This document shows, one piece after another, positions 6,905-20,100 of a stretch of 64,000 nt of DNA. The stretch comes from Lampropedia puyangensis (GTDB lineage Bacteria; Pseudomonadota; Gammaproteobacteria; Burkholderiales; Burkholderiaceae_C): the NCBI RefSeq assembly GCF_004833285.1, contig NZ_STFG01000008.1, positions 1-64,000 on the forward strand, in the 5' to 3' direction. The notes beneath the pieces were generated by a model. It did no database searches, was not told where the DNA came from, and saw only the letters and a list, made by a program, of their open reading frames with translations. Every line of letters begins with the position of its first letter. Within the stretch, counting starts at the first letter, position 1. The position numbers and the translations under genes were made by a program.

Positions 6905-8173
6905 TCAGGCTTTTTTGACCTCATCTCTAAGCACCATCAGAGGCGCTTTTCCTTCAGTGATGGTTGCCTCTTCCACAACCACCTTTTGAACATTGCTCAT
7001 AGAAGGCAACTCATACATGGTAGAGAGCAAGGCCTGCTCAAGTATTGAGCGCAAGCCGCGAGCACCCGTTTTACGAGCGATCGCTTTGCGTGCAACGGCA
7101 ACAAGGGCGTCAGGGCGAATCTCAAGCTCGACGTCTTCCATGCCGAACAACTTGGCGTATTGCTTGACCAACGCATTGCGCGGCTCAGTCAGAATTTGTA
7201 CTAAAGCACTTTCATCGAGCTCAGTCAGAGCCGTTACCACAGGCAAGCGCCCAATCAACTCAGGAATAATGCCGTATTTGATCAGATCCTCTGGCTCAAT
7301 CTCAGAGAACAGCTCCGTAATGCTGCGGCTTGCTTTCGATTTCACAGAAGCACCAAAGCCAATACCCGAGGCTTCTGTGCGATTCTCAATGACTTTCTCA
7401 AGCCCAGCAAAAGCACCACCGCAGATAAACAGGATATTGGTTGTATCGACTTGCAGAAAGTCTTGATTTGGATGCTTACGTCCACCTTGCGGGGGAATAC
7501 TGGCGATCGTACCCTCTACCAACTTAAGCAGCGCTTGTTGCACCCCCTCACCGGAGACATCACGTGTGATCGACGGGTTATCTGCCTTGCGGGAAATTTT
7601 GTCGATTTCATCAATATAGACAATGCCACGCTGGGCTTCTTCAACCTTGTAATCGCAGCTTTGCAGGAGCTTCTGGACGATGTTTTCAACGTCTTCACCA
7701 ACATAACCGGCCTCGGTCAATGTGGTGGCATCGGCCATCACAAAAGGAACATTGAGCATTTTGGCCAGTGTTTGAGCCAACAAGGTTTTGCCTGAGCCTG
7801 TCGGGCCAATAAGCAAAATATTACTTTTGGACAGTTCCACATCATCTTTGGCGCCACCTTGGTCTTTGTGCCATAAGCGCTTGTAGTGGTTGTACACAGC
7901 AACCGCCAATGCCTGTTTGGCCTTGTCTTGCCCAATAACGTAATTGTCCAGATTGGCTTTGATTTCTGTCGGTGCTGGCAAGTTAGGGCGCGCATCCGCT
8001 TCAGCACCTACCTCTTTCATTTCATCGTGCACAATTTCATTGCACAGATCAATGCACTCATCGCAAATGAACACAGAAGGGCCTGCAATGAGTTTCTTGA
8101 CTTCATGCTGGCTCTTGCCGCAAAACGAGCAATAGAGCGTTTTTTCGCCAGAAGGATTTTTCTTCTCAGCCAT
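6905..8173 (-). CDS. clpX: ATP-dependent Clp protease ATP-binding subunit ClpX
   Basis: ClpX (422 aa) unfolds substrates and feeds them to the ClpP peptidase in the cytoplasm. The N-terminal zinc-binding domain shows CSFC and CDEC (C15, C18, C37, C40). The AAA+ domain has Walker A GPTGSGKT (about 123-130), Walker [10 protein letters not shown], the pore-loop GYVGED and sensor-2 region [10 protein letters not shown]. The IGFG loop that docks on ClpP is present (SGIGFG). Length matches the family. clpP, normally directly upstream, is not here: the next gene upstream is a diguanylate cyclase 231 bases away. Confidence 0.97.
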   Translation of the reverse strand: MAEKKNPSGEKTLYCSFCGKSQHEVKKLIAGPSVFICDECIDLCNEIVHDEMKEVGAEADARPNLPAPTEIKANLDNYVIGQDKAKQALAVAVYNHYKRLWHKDQGGAKDDVELSKSNILLIGPTGSGKTLLAQTLAKMLNVPFVMADATTLTEAGYVGEDVENIVQKLLQSCDYKVEEAQRGIVYIDEIDKISRKADNPSITRDVSGEGVQQALLKLVEGTIASIPPQGGRKHPNQDFLQVDTTNILFICGGAFAGLEKVIENRTEASGIGFGASVKSKASRSITELFSEIEPEDLIKYGIIPELIGRLPVVTALTELDESALVQILTEPRNALVKQYAKLFGMEDVELEIRPDALVAVARKAIARKTGARGLRSILEQALLSTMYELPSMSNVQKVVVEEATITEGKAPLMVLRDEVKKA

Positions 8174-11100
8174 TCAAACAATACCTTTGAAACATAAAAC
8201 CGGAGGGACTATCGCATACAACCATGCTTGAGCGAAACAAATCGCTGCAGGCATACAGCCCAACACAAACCACGCACGCTGATGCATGTCAATACGCAGG
8301 CGTTATAACCTAAAAATGTATGCCCCGCAGCCAAGAAGGCAGGATATCAATCTGGGCTAATTGCCTTGCTGACAACGTCACAAAGACAAACGTGCTCAAG
8401 CAAGTTAAAAGAGATCGACTTCACTGTTTTGCACCGGGCCGTGTACCTTACCAGAGGCCAGCAACTCTTGGTAGTATGCCACTTGGTTTTTCCCATTGCG
8501 CTTGACATAGTAAAGCGCACGATCGGCCTGATCGAGCAGATCCGCCAGCATGAAGTTACCCGCGTGCGAAAAACCGATACTGACCGTCACCAAACCGACC
8601 TGAGGGAAGCGAAATCCCTCTACCGATAGCCTTAAACGCTCCAAAACGCCAACCGCTGTAGCTTGATCAGCAGCGCGCAACAACACGACAAACTCTTCGC
8701 CTCCATAGCGAAATACACGATCAGTATTGCGAAAGTTCTGCCTCAATAAATTGGCTACCAAGATCAGGACTTCATCGCCATACAAATGCCCGAACTGGTC
8801 GTTGATTTGCTTGAAGTTATCAATATCGATAATGGCCAGCCAATCAGACAACGCACGCTGAGATGATTCGCAGGCAAGTTGATCCTGATCGGAGTGCCGA
8901 CGCTGGGCAGCAGCACGGGCTTGCGGACTCAAAGGAATCGCATTCACCGATTTAAAGCGTAAATCATCAAATGTTTTGCGGTTGTATAAGCCCGTGAGTG
9001 AATCACGCTCGCTATAGTCCAACAGATCATGGTAGTTTTGATAGACCTGAAAAACCGAAGTAATCAACTCGATACGCGCCGCATCAAAAGGCTCAAGCTG
9101 GCGCAGCTCAATGCATTGCATAGCCTGTTGCTGGTGCCAGACAATCAACCAAATACAGTGGCCTTGATGGACGCCGTCTTGCCATGTTGCTACAGCGTGC
9201 CCGCGGTTTTCGAGAATCGCCTGACGAACATGTGAGTACTGGGCCAAAGGGAGCATCTCTTCCAGCTTCTTGCCTGCTGCATAGTGAGGGCAATCCTGAT
9301 CCCCTTGACCTGACTCGTGATGCTTAACAAGCACGTAATCTATGCCTTTTTCCTGCAGCAGGTCCATCATCGTGACATCCAACACACGCGGTAGGCGCGA
9401 AAGTGTCGTCACCACTGAAATCTCCAAGCGCAAGTGGTTGCGCTGGCCGGTCATTCGGGCCAGGTCTTGCAGAATGGGCGCGATAGTTGCAGACTCAGAC
9501 ATAAAAACAGGCAATCAACATATGGAGACAGCCAACAAGGATGAAATCCAGTCTACCGTAACCACTTGAATACCGCTCAAACAGTGTCATTCAATCTTTG
9601 ATTACGCTTTGTAAAGACGATATCCCATACGCCATGGCCTAAGCGCAGGCCACGCTTTTCAAATTTCGTGATGGGGCGATACCAAGGGCGCTGAGCAAAA
9701 CCTTCGTCGGCTTCTTCGCCTGCATTCGCAAGTGCAGGAAAGCCTTGCAAAACGTCGCGAATTTGGTAGGCATATTCTTCCCAGTCAGTGGCGCAATGCA
9801 GGTATCCGTCTGGTGCAATGTGCTTGATCAAAGCCTCTACAAAAGGGGCCTGAATAAGACGGCGCTTGTGATGGCGTTTTTTATGCCAGGGATCAGGAAA
9901 ATAAATATGCACCCCGGCCAAACTCTCGGCCGCAACCATGTGCTGTAGAACCTCTACGGCATCATGTTGAAGAATACGAATATTTTCAATACCCTCTTCC
10001 TGAATGCGTTTGAGCAAAGCCCCAACGCCAGGGGTATGAACCTCGCAGCACAAAAAATTGTCTTCTGGCCGAGCTTTGGCAATAGTGGCAGTGGCATCGC
10101 CCATGCCAAAACCAATTTCCATAATCACAGGAGCATGGCGCCCAAAGGCGGCATCAAAATCTAAGGACTGAGGATTGAATGGCAAGACGTAACGACTGGC
10201 CAGTGCATCAATGGCCTGCTGTTGCCCCGTTGTGGTGCGCCCGGCACGCACGACGAAACTACGAATGCGTTTGAAATGCGGCGGTGCCTCAGAATCGGGC
10301 ACGGAAGAAGAAGGAAGATTGGTTTGGTCTGCAGTCATCGCAGTAAGGCAGCTAAGGCTTGAAACAACGCGAATGGTTGAACATAAAAAGTCCCATCCCT
10401 TCTGCGCAGTTGCAAGCACATCTCAAAACTGAGATTGTGCCGTATTCCTTAGTACCAGCGAAGCAAGCCCTGCAGCCACGCACGACGCAAAGCGCCGCAT
10501 GCACCCGCAAGATAGGCCTGCCGTTGTGCAAGTAATCAGAAAATCATCCCCTCCCCCCCAAAAAAAACTGCATACAGTTTTACAATAAATACTGCATACA
10601 ATTCTGGCATGGTGTTTGCATAGCTCTCTGCCATGGACACCATCAATACGCAACCCGCCTCCATCGAAGTCGTCGCCCTGACCAAACGCTACGGCGTTGG
10701 TAAACCGGCCGTCGATGCGATCAATCTCTATGTCGAAGGCGGGAGTTATTGCTGTCTTCTTGGGCCTTCAGGTTGCGGCAAAAGTACAACCTTGCGCATG
10801 ATTGCAGGTCATGAAAGCGCCAGTGGCGGAGACATCTTGCTGGGTAACAAAAACATCACCGACCTTCCTGCCTCATCCCGCGGTTCGGCCATGATGTTTC
10901 AAAGCTTTGCGCTGTTCCCCCACTTGAGTGCGCTCGACAATGTGGCTTTTAGCCTGAAGATGAAAGGCATGCCCAAGCCCCAGCGGCATGCAAAAGCCCA
11001 AGAGCTTTTAGAACGCGTAGCCATGGGACATTTGGCTGAGCGTAAACCTGCAGAACTGTCTGGCGGACAACAGCAGCGCGTGGCCTTGGCTCGTGCCCTG

Positions 11101-14100
11101 ATCACGCAGCCCAGGGTGTTGCTACTGGATGAGCCTCTTTCTGCACTTGACCCCTTCTTACGCATTCAGATGCGTGCGGAATTACGGCGCTGGCAAAAAG
11201 AGCTAGGGCTGACGTTCATCCACGTCACCCATTCACAAGAAGAGGCCATGGCATTGGCCGATCAAATGGTCGTGATGAACAACGGCGTGATCGAGCAAGT
11301 AGGCAGCCCCCATACCGTCTACAACCAGCCCGCATCGGAATTTGTTGCTCGCTTCATGGGTGGGCATAACATCATTGAGACTGCCCAAGGCAAGATCGGC
11401 GTGCGCACCGACCATGTGCAGGTCAGCGCACCAAACTCAAGTTTCAACACCACTACAGCACGCTTGCCCGTGGTAATCACGGATGTCGAATATCAGGGCA
11501 CCTACATCCTGCTGGGTATGCAACAAGAGGGCCGTGAACGCGCCTTGCACGCCACAGCTGAGTTCTCTGCCATGGTTCCGGAGCACCAATTCACGCGCAC
11601 CCCGTTCGGGGTAGGCCAACGTGCAGTCATGCATTGGCAGCCAGAGCAGGCACATCCACTGCCCCAGTAAACACGCCACGCCCAATCGTGCCAACGACTT
11701 CACCCATTGCCTGTTTCTCTTTGCTCTTTCGTTTTGCCTTTCCTTTTTATTTATAGGAGTTAGTGCCATGTCCAATGCCAAGAAACTTTTACCAATGCAA
11801 CGCCGCAGCGTTCTGAAAGGAACCGCAGCCATATTGGCTACAGGTCTGTTCCCCGCGATTCACGCACAGGAAAAACCTGTACTGCGGTACTTGGGCACGG
11901 CCGTCAACCAAGACAAAACAATTGCCGAAAAATTCAAACAAGATACTGGTATCACGCTGCAATATGTGGCCGTGACCACCGATGAAGTCTCACGCCGTGC
12001 AGTCACACAGCCCAACAGCTTTGACTTGATCGACACCGAATATTTCTCGCTACGCAACATCGTTCCTACAGGCAACCTCAAGGGTATTGATGTCAAACGC
12101 GTGAAAAACGCAGGCAAGATCACATCGCTATTTACCAACGGCACTGTCAACGGCAAAGCCGTTGGTGACCAAGGCACCGCACCGAAAAAGGTGATCTTCC
12201 TCGAAGGTGAGCGCAGCAAAACTTTCGCCTCGGCGCCGACAGAATGGATGACACTGATTCCCACCACGTACAACGCCGACACACTGGGCATTCGCCCCGA
12301 CCTGATTGGCCGTCCCGTGGAGTCTTGGGCAGAACTGCTCAACCCAGAATTCAAAGGCAAAGCTTCCATTCTGAACATTCCTTCCATTGGCATCATGGAC
12401 GCTGCCATGGTGGTGGAGGCCAAAGGCATTCACCAATATGGTGACAAAGGCAACATGACCAAAGCCGAGATCGACCTGACGATCAAAACCTTGATCGAAG
12501 CCAAGCGTGCAGGCCAGTTTCGTGCACTGTGGAAAGACTTCAATGAATCGGTCAACCTGATGGCGTCCGGCGAAGTGGTCATCCAATCCATGTGGAGCCC
12601 TGCTGTCACCGCAGTGCGCAGCCAAGGTATTGACTGCCTCTTCCAACCACTCAAAGAAGGCTATCGCGCCTGGGCGTCAGGTTTCGGGTTGCCCAGCACG
12701 CTTTCAGGCGCCAAGCTCGATGCTGCGTATGAATTCATCAATTGGTTTCTCGATGGGTGGGCTGGTGCCTACCTCAACCGCCAGGGCTACTACAGCGCAG
12801 TGCTGGAGACCGCACAGGCCCATATGGAACCCTACGAATGGGCCTATTGGATGGAAGGCAAAGCAGCCACCCAAGACATCAAGAGCCCACAGGGATCGGT
12901 CATTGCCCAGGCAGGTGAAATTCGCGATGGCGGCAGTTACGAAGACCGCATGGGTGCCATCGCCTGCTGGAACGCGGTGATGGATGAAAACAACTACATG
13001 GTGCAGAAATGGAATGAATTCGTGGCGGCTTAAACCAGCATCACGCAAGACTTGACCTTGACGCGCACGCGGAAAAACGTTGCGCGCAAGCAGAGCCCCT
13101 CCAAAAGACTCTGCTCGCATGGCAGCCTTGCTCCCCACTTTTTGCAGACTCATTCTGCGATGGCAGCACACACCATGAACGCATCTAGCCCCCCCCCTAT
13201 CCAGCGACGGACCTTAACCCGCAGTTGGGTTGCCTGGTTTCAGGCTTTGCCCATCAGCATTGTTTTTTTGCTGTTCTTCTTGATTCCTTTGGGCCTGATC
13301 GGCATGGTGAGCTTCTGGAATTACAACCAGTACGAGTTGATTCCTGGTTTCACGCTAGACAACTACAGCGCCATTTTTCGTGGCTGCAGCAACCTCAGTG
13401 ACCCCTGCGTCACACTGCGCACATACTGGTCTACGCTGAAGTTTGGCCTGCTGGTCTGGCTCATCACTTTGGTGTTGGGGTTTACCGTTGCGTACTTTCT
13501 GGCCTTTCATGTGCGCAGCACCACCATGCAAACCCTGTTGTTTGTGCTCTGCACAATTCCGTTCTGGACGTCCAATGTCATCCGCATGATTTCCTGGATG
13601 CCACTGCTGGGCCGCAATGGACTGGTGAACCAGAGCCTGATCGAGCTGGGCATCATTTCAACCCCGCTGGACTGGCTGCTGTACTCTGACTTCTCTGTCG
13701 TATTGGCCTTCGTCCACCTCTACACCATGTTCATGATCGTGCCCATCTTCAACAGCATGATGCGCATTGATCGCAGTCTGATTGAAGCGGCCAATGACAG
13801 TGGCGCCAGTGGCTGGCAAACCTTATGGAATGTGATCATTCCCTTGTGCAAAACAGGCATCATCATCGGCTCCATTTTCGTTATCACGATTGTGATGGGC
13901 GACTTCGTCACGATTGGTGTCATGGGTGGCCAGCAAATCGCATCCGTGGGCAAAGTGATTCAAGTGCAAACGCAATACCTGCAATTTCCACTGGCTGCGG
14001 CCAACGCGGTCATTCTGTTGGTGGTGGTCATGATGATGATCTGGGCACTCACGCGCCTGGTCGATATCCGCAAAGAATTGTGAAAAGGAGACGCGTTGAT

Positions 14101-17100
14101 GCGAGTTGTTGATACACGCCCTGCTAGCTTTTGGCTACTGGCCTTTGTTTTCGCGCTGTTTGTGGCCTTCATGTACGGCCCAACGATGGTGATTTTCGCT
14201 TTGAGCCTCCAAGGGCCTGAAGGCGGCCTTACCTTCCCCATGCGGGGGTTTTCTTTACATTGGTTTGGCCAATTGGCCCAAGGCCTAGGCGTCGTAGATA
14301 TTGGCGCTGCGCTCAAGCGCTCCTTCGCATTAAGCACTGCGGTCATGCTGATCACCGTGGTGTTCTCAGTACTTGCAGGGCTGGCTTTTCGCCGTGGATT
14401 CAAAGGCGCCCATATCCTGTTTCTGGTAGTCATCGCCAGCCTGATCATGCCCTCCATCATCGTTTCGCTGGGCATCGCGCTTGAATTTCGCTTGGTGGAC
14501 GGCTGGATTCGCCAACTGCTGGAGATATTGAATGCCACGCATGCGCTGGACAACTTCAATACCAGTCTAGGGCTTTTCACCTCTGCACTGGGCGCGCATT
14601 TGACCTGGACTTTGCCCTTTGGGCTGTTGATCATGTTTGCCGTGTTCAACCGTTTCAACCGCGCCTACGAAGAAGCGGCCAATGATTTAGGCGCCTCACC
14701 ATGGCAGCGCTTTGCCCATGTGGTGCTGCCGTTGATTGCGCCTTCTGTCATTGGCATCGGCATGTTTGGTTTTACTCTCTCGTGGGATGAAATTGCGCGC
14801 ACCTCACAAGCCATTGGCTCCGTCAACACACTTCCCCTGGAACTCCAAGGACTGACCACCACCGTCACCACACCAGCCATCTACGCATTAGGCACCGTCA
14901 CCACTTTGGTGTCGTTGGCCGCCATTGGTCTGACGCTGTTATTGATCCGCCTACTGAACGCACGTCGCACCGCGCGACCATAACAAACCAGCACTGCACA
15001 CAACAACCTCGCATACCGTGCCACAATTTCGCTCCAGCGAAAAAAGGCGAGCCATTCTTTATGTTGAGCACCACAGAACGCGGCAAAACAGCAACTGAGC
15101 CCTTACAACCGGCCCCTGCCGAGGCCCCATTGAGCGATGAAACCATGCATGCACGCATGGTCAACGCCATTTTGGAGCACCGTTTACCCCCGGGAACGCG
15201 CTTAGCCGAAGACCGCCTGGCGCAAATATTCGGCGTCTCACGCACACGCATTCGTCCTGTCTTGACGCGCCTAGCACACGACCGACTGATTGTTCTGCGC
15301 CCGCATCGCAGTCCTGAAGTGGCCAGCCCAACGCAAACAGATGCGCTGGAAGTCTTTGAAGCACGTCGTTTGATTGAGCCCCGTTTGGTACAAGGCTTTA
15401 TTGATTGTGCCTCAGAGGCCCAAGTCAAAACCCTGCGCCAATGCATTCGCGAAGAGCATGCCGCCTTGCTCAAAGGAGACCGGCATAGCGCTATTCGCCT
15501 CTCAGGCCAGTTCCACCTGGCCATTGCTGCGGGCGCCAAGCAACAAACGCTGGCCGATATCTTGCACGACTTGATTTCGCGCACGTCTTTGGTACTCATG
15601 CTCTATGGCGGCCCAGGTCTTTCGACATTGCACAACCAGCACAGCACCCCCAGCCATTATCAAGAGTCATGCCGTGAGCATGAACGCCTGGTCGATGCGA
15701 TTGCGCTACGCGATGCCAACATGGCCAAGCAGCTGATTCTGGAGCATCTGCAAGATCTGGAAGCAACCCTGCAGTTCTCCCGGCAGCAAGACAGCAAGCC
15801 CGATTTATCCAGCATTCTGGGGTAATCCAACACCATGCGCAGCGCACCCACCCAGACCAAACGTTTACTGGTCATCAACCCCAACACCAGTGTCGAAGTC
15901 ACCGCACTGCTGCAGCAGCACATTCGCACCCAGTTGCTACACAACAGTGCACAACCCGGCCCTGCGTATGAAGTCGAGGCCACCACCGCACACTTTGGGC
16001 CTGCCTACATTTCCTCTGAAGTGGCGTACACCATTGCCAGCCATGCTTGCCTGGATGCTTGGGCAGGCAAAGTCGCCGGACACAACGGCGCCCTCTTACC
16101 GTGGGACGGCATCGTGATTGGCTGCTTTGGTGACCCCGGCTTGCTGGCCATGCGTGAGTTGGCGCCTATCCCGGTAACGGGCTTGGCCGAAGGCGCCTTT
16201 ACGGTAGCGGCACAGCATGGAAATTTTGGCATCGTCACAGGAGGGGAACGCTGGCGCCCCATGCTGCAGCGCCTTGCGCAGGCGCTGCACTGCGACCATA
16301 CCCTGAAGGACATTGCAACCGTAGAACTCACAGGGGCGCAGCTAATGGCAAACCGCCCTGCGGCATTGGAGATGTTGCGCCAAGCCTGCCAGCAACAACT
16401 GCAAACGCACGAGGTTGATGCCATCATCATCGGCGGCGCCGCCTTGACTGGCATGGCCGCAGAGATTCAAGCGCATGTGGCCGTTCCATTGATCGACAGT
16501 GTGCACGCCGCAGCGCGCCATATCTCGCACCAGATGCGATGCGAACCACCAACGCAATCACCGCAGCCATGTACTGGCGCAGCTGTTCGCTGGAGCGGGC
16601 TCTCTACCGCACTGGAGGCATTGCTGGCCAATCGTGCTTAAGACACCATAAACAGCGCCTAGCCAACGCGCCAGAATAAGAGTGCCCGTTTACAGCTAGC
16701 GGACGTCACTCCCGCAAGCCATCACCCCTGTGAATTACGGCGCGCCCAGCCTGTGGTGTGCTTTTCAATCAAACTGAACAACTCATACATGGCCATGGCC
16801 ATCGCGCCAATCACCATCAGCCCCGCAAATGCCAAAGCCATTTGCATGGATGAACCCGCCGCCATCAACAAGTAACCAATGCCTTCATTGGCCGCGGTCA
16901 TCTCTGAAACGGTAGTGCCCACAAAAGCCAATGTGATTGCCACCTTCAAAGAAGCGAAAAAATACGGCAATGAGCGCGGTAAGCCTATTTTCATCAGCAC
17001 ATCCCAGCGCTTGGCGCCCAGTACACGTAGCACATCCTCCAGCTCAGGCTCCAGAGTTGCCAAACCCGTTGCAATGTTGACCGTAATGGGGAAGAAGCTG

Positions 17101-20100
17101 ATGAGAAAAGCGGTCAGCACGGCAGGCCCAACCCCAATACCAAACCACACCACCAAAACAGGCACGAAGGCGGCTTTTGGCAAGGCATTGAAAGCCGTCA
17201 TCAACGGGTATACAGCGGCATATGCCAAGCGCGATGATCCAATCAAAAACCCCAACAGCACGCCCACCACAATGGACAGCCCAAAGCCTGCCATCGTGAC
17301 CCAGAAGGTCCGCCATGCGTGCCCTGCAATGACTTCTTTGAATTGCCAGAACTGCTCCCAAATCCGTACCGGACTGGGAAAAATAAACTCACTGATCTGC
17401 AATGCTGAGCAGATGATTTGCCACAGCACCACAATGCCAACCAACAACATCCAAGGAGACCAGCGTTCAAACTGCTTGAAGTTTTTCATCCTGCTCATCT
17501 CCTCTTTTTATTGACTAATCACGGCTTGGCCTGCTGCAGCTGGGCTGCCTTGGCGAATCGCGCCAATATGGCCACGCAGCTCCAGCACAAGATCGGTAAA
17601 GTCCTTGGTGTAGGTCACCTCTAACTCGCGTGGGCGTGGCAAGTCAATTTCACGCTTGACCACAAAGCGCCCCGGACTTTTACTCATCACATACACGGTA
17701 TCGGCTAAAAAAACCGACTCTCGCAAATCATGCGTGACCAGAATCACGTTGAACTGCTGCTCCGTCCACAAGTCCCGCAAAATGCACCACAGTTCTTCAC
17801 GGGTAAACGCATCAAGTGCCCCAAACGGCTCATCGAGCAGCAGCATCTTAGGCTCATGAATCAGCGCGCGACAAATGCTGGCGCGCTGTTGCATTCCGCC
17901 CGACAACTCCCAAGGGTACTTGTCCTCGTAGCCTGCCAAACCCACTTTTTGCAGCAACCTGCGTGCACGTGCTTCGTATTCCTTGCGATTTTTTTTGAAG
18001 CTGGAACGGTAAGGCTCCACGATTTCCAAGGGGAGCAATACGTTGTCTACAGTGGTGCGCCAAGGCAGTAATGAGGGCGACTGGAACGCCATACCAGAGA
18101 TTTTCAAAGGCCCTGTTACAGGCTGACCATCAATCCGGATACGCCCAATTGAAGGCATTTTCAAACCTGTAGTGAGCTTCATGAAGGTCGATTTTCCACA
18201 ACCCGAAGGACCCACAATAGCAATGAACTCGCCTTGCCGAATATGCAAGTCAATGGCCTCAACAGCGAATTGGTTCGCCTGCAGCAGCTCCTCGTTGTAA
18301 GCCAGCCATACATCTCGAAACTCCACAAATGGCCGCGCATCAGACTCTGTTGTTTGGGCTGCTTGGGTGGGGTGCGCGTTCATAACAATCCTTTTCTTCT
18401 TTCAACGGTCGTGTCTGCACTGAACGAACTTGTGCGCCATAAGGCACAAGTTCGCCCTTCGATCAGCACAGCATTTACCGCGCAGGCAGCACCGTATCCA
18501 GCAATGCAGCGTCAGGCAGCAAGCTGCCATTCCACACCTCATCCAGCACAATCGGTTGCTTGGTCTCAAAGACCTGCTCAACTTGTTTGGCGACCTGCGC
18601 CAAACGTTCCTTATCCAAGCGGCCAAAGCCTTCTTTGCGTGCATCAGCGGTGTTGACCACTGCATCCAAGGCCATAACCAAACGCCGCTCTTCCATAGGC
18701 ACATTGATCAAACCATCGCGCGCCTTGACTGACTCAATCGCTGTCTTCGGATCTGCCATCACTTCTTTGACTCCTTTGGAAAAAGCCGTCAAAAATGCCG
18801 TTACCGCAGCTGGATTGCTCTTGATCAATTCAGGCGATGCAATGATGACGTTCCCATAGAGCTTCACGCCATAGTCCGGATAGCTGAAGACAGTCACATC
18901 CTCAGCCTTGATACCCCGTGTCTCCAGGTTCAGCAGAGAAGTAAAAGAAAAACCCGTAATCGCATCAACATCGCCACGCATCAGCATGGTTTCGCGCAGC
19001 GGCGGATCCATCGTGGTCCACTCCACCTTACTGATGCTATTGGCTTGCGCAAACAACGGAAATGCCCGGCGCCCAGCATCAAACACAGGCGCGCCCAATT
19101 TCTTGCCCTCAAGTTCCTGAGGCGTTGCAATACCGGTTTTCTTCAACGCCAGCACCGCTGCCGGTGTGTTGTTGTAGACCACCATCACCGCCACAGGCTT
19201 GTTGGGTGCATCGGGGTTATTGGCATTGAACTCCATGAGCGCGGCCAAATCTGCAAACCCCATGTCATACGAGCCTGAGGCTACTCGTGTCACAGCACCA
19301 CCAGAACCATTGCCTGAATCCACCGTAACATCCAGCCCCTCCTGTTTGAAATACCCTTTTGCAGCAGGGTGGGTAAATAATGCAGCGGGGCCTTCAAACC
19401 GCCAATCAAGCTGAAATTTAATAGGGGTTTGCGCTTGCACTGCAGCGCTCAAACAAACCATGGCTATTGCAGACAAAGACCATCTGGCGGCGATTCGTAA
19501 AGTCATGGGTATAGGCTCCTGTTGATCAGGCCACAAGCGCACGATTGCAGCTTGCAACACACGATGTAAAGCGTATCCATAAGCAAAATCGATGCCGAAA
19601 ATTGCATACACCTCTTAATTTCAGCTGTATGCATTGCCATGCCCATCCTTCTCGCTGAACATACAAACCTGCAACACTAGCCTGCGCACCATGTTTACTC
19701 GTACTGCCCCAGCACACGCTCATTTGACGACCGTACATGCCCCACAAAAGTACAAATGCATCAGTGGCATGCGCCGCAATTGGGCGTAAGGCAGTGGCAA
19801 CAAGCTGTATCAAGTTGGCACAAAAACTGCGTGCAATTTGCGCTTGTGTTAGCGCAGCGGCCCGAGCGCGGCCAGCATTGTGTTTTTTACTTCATCAGGA
19901 GCTTGCCCCATGTTTCCCAAATTCGCCCTTTCTGTTATTGCCCTTGCAGCCTGCTCGGCCACATGGGCTCAAAACACCGTCACGATATCGGGAACCGCCG
20001 ACATGTACGTCGGCTCTATCCAATATGCAGGAACTGAGCGCCAGAACAAACTAGGCAGTGGCGGCATGACCACCAGTTGGATTGGCTTTTCTGGCACAGA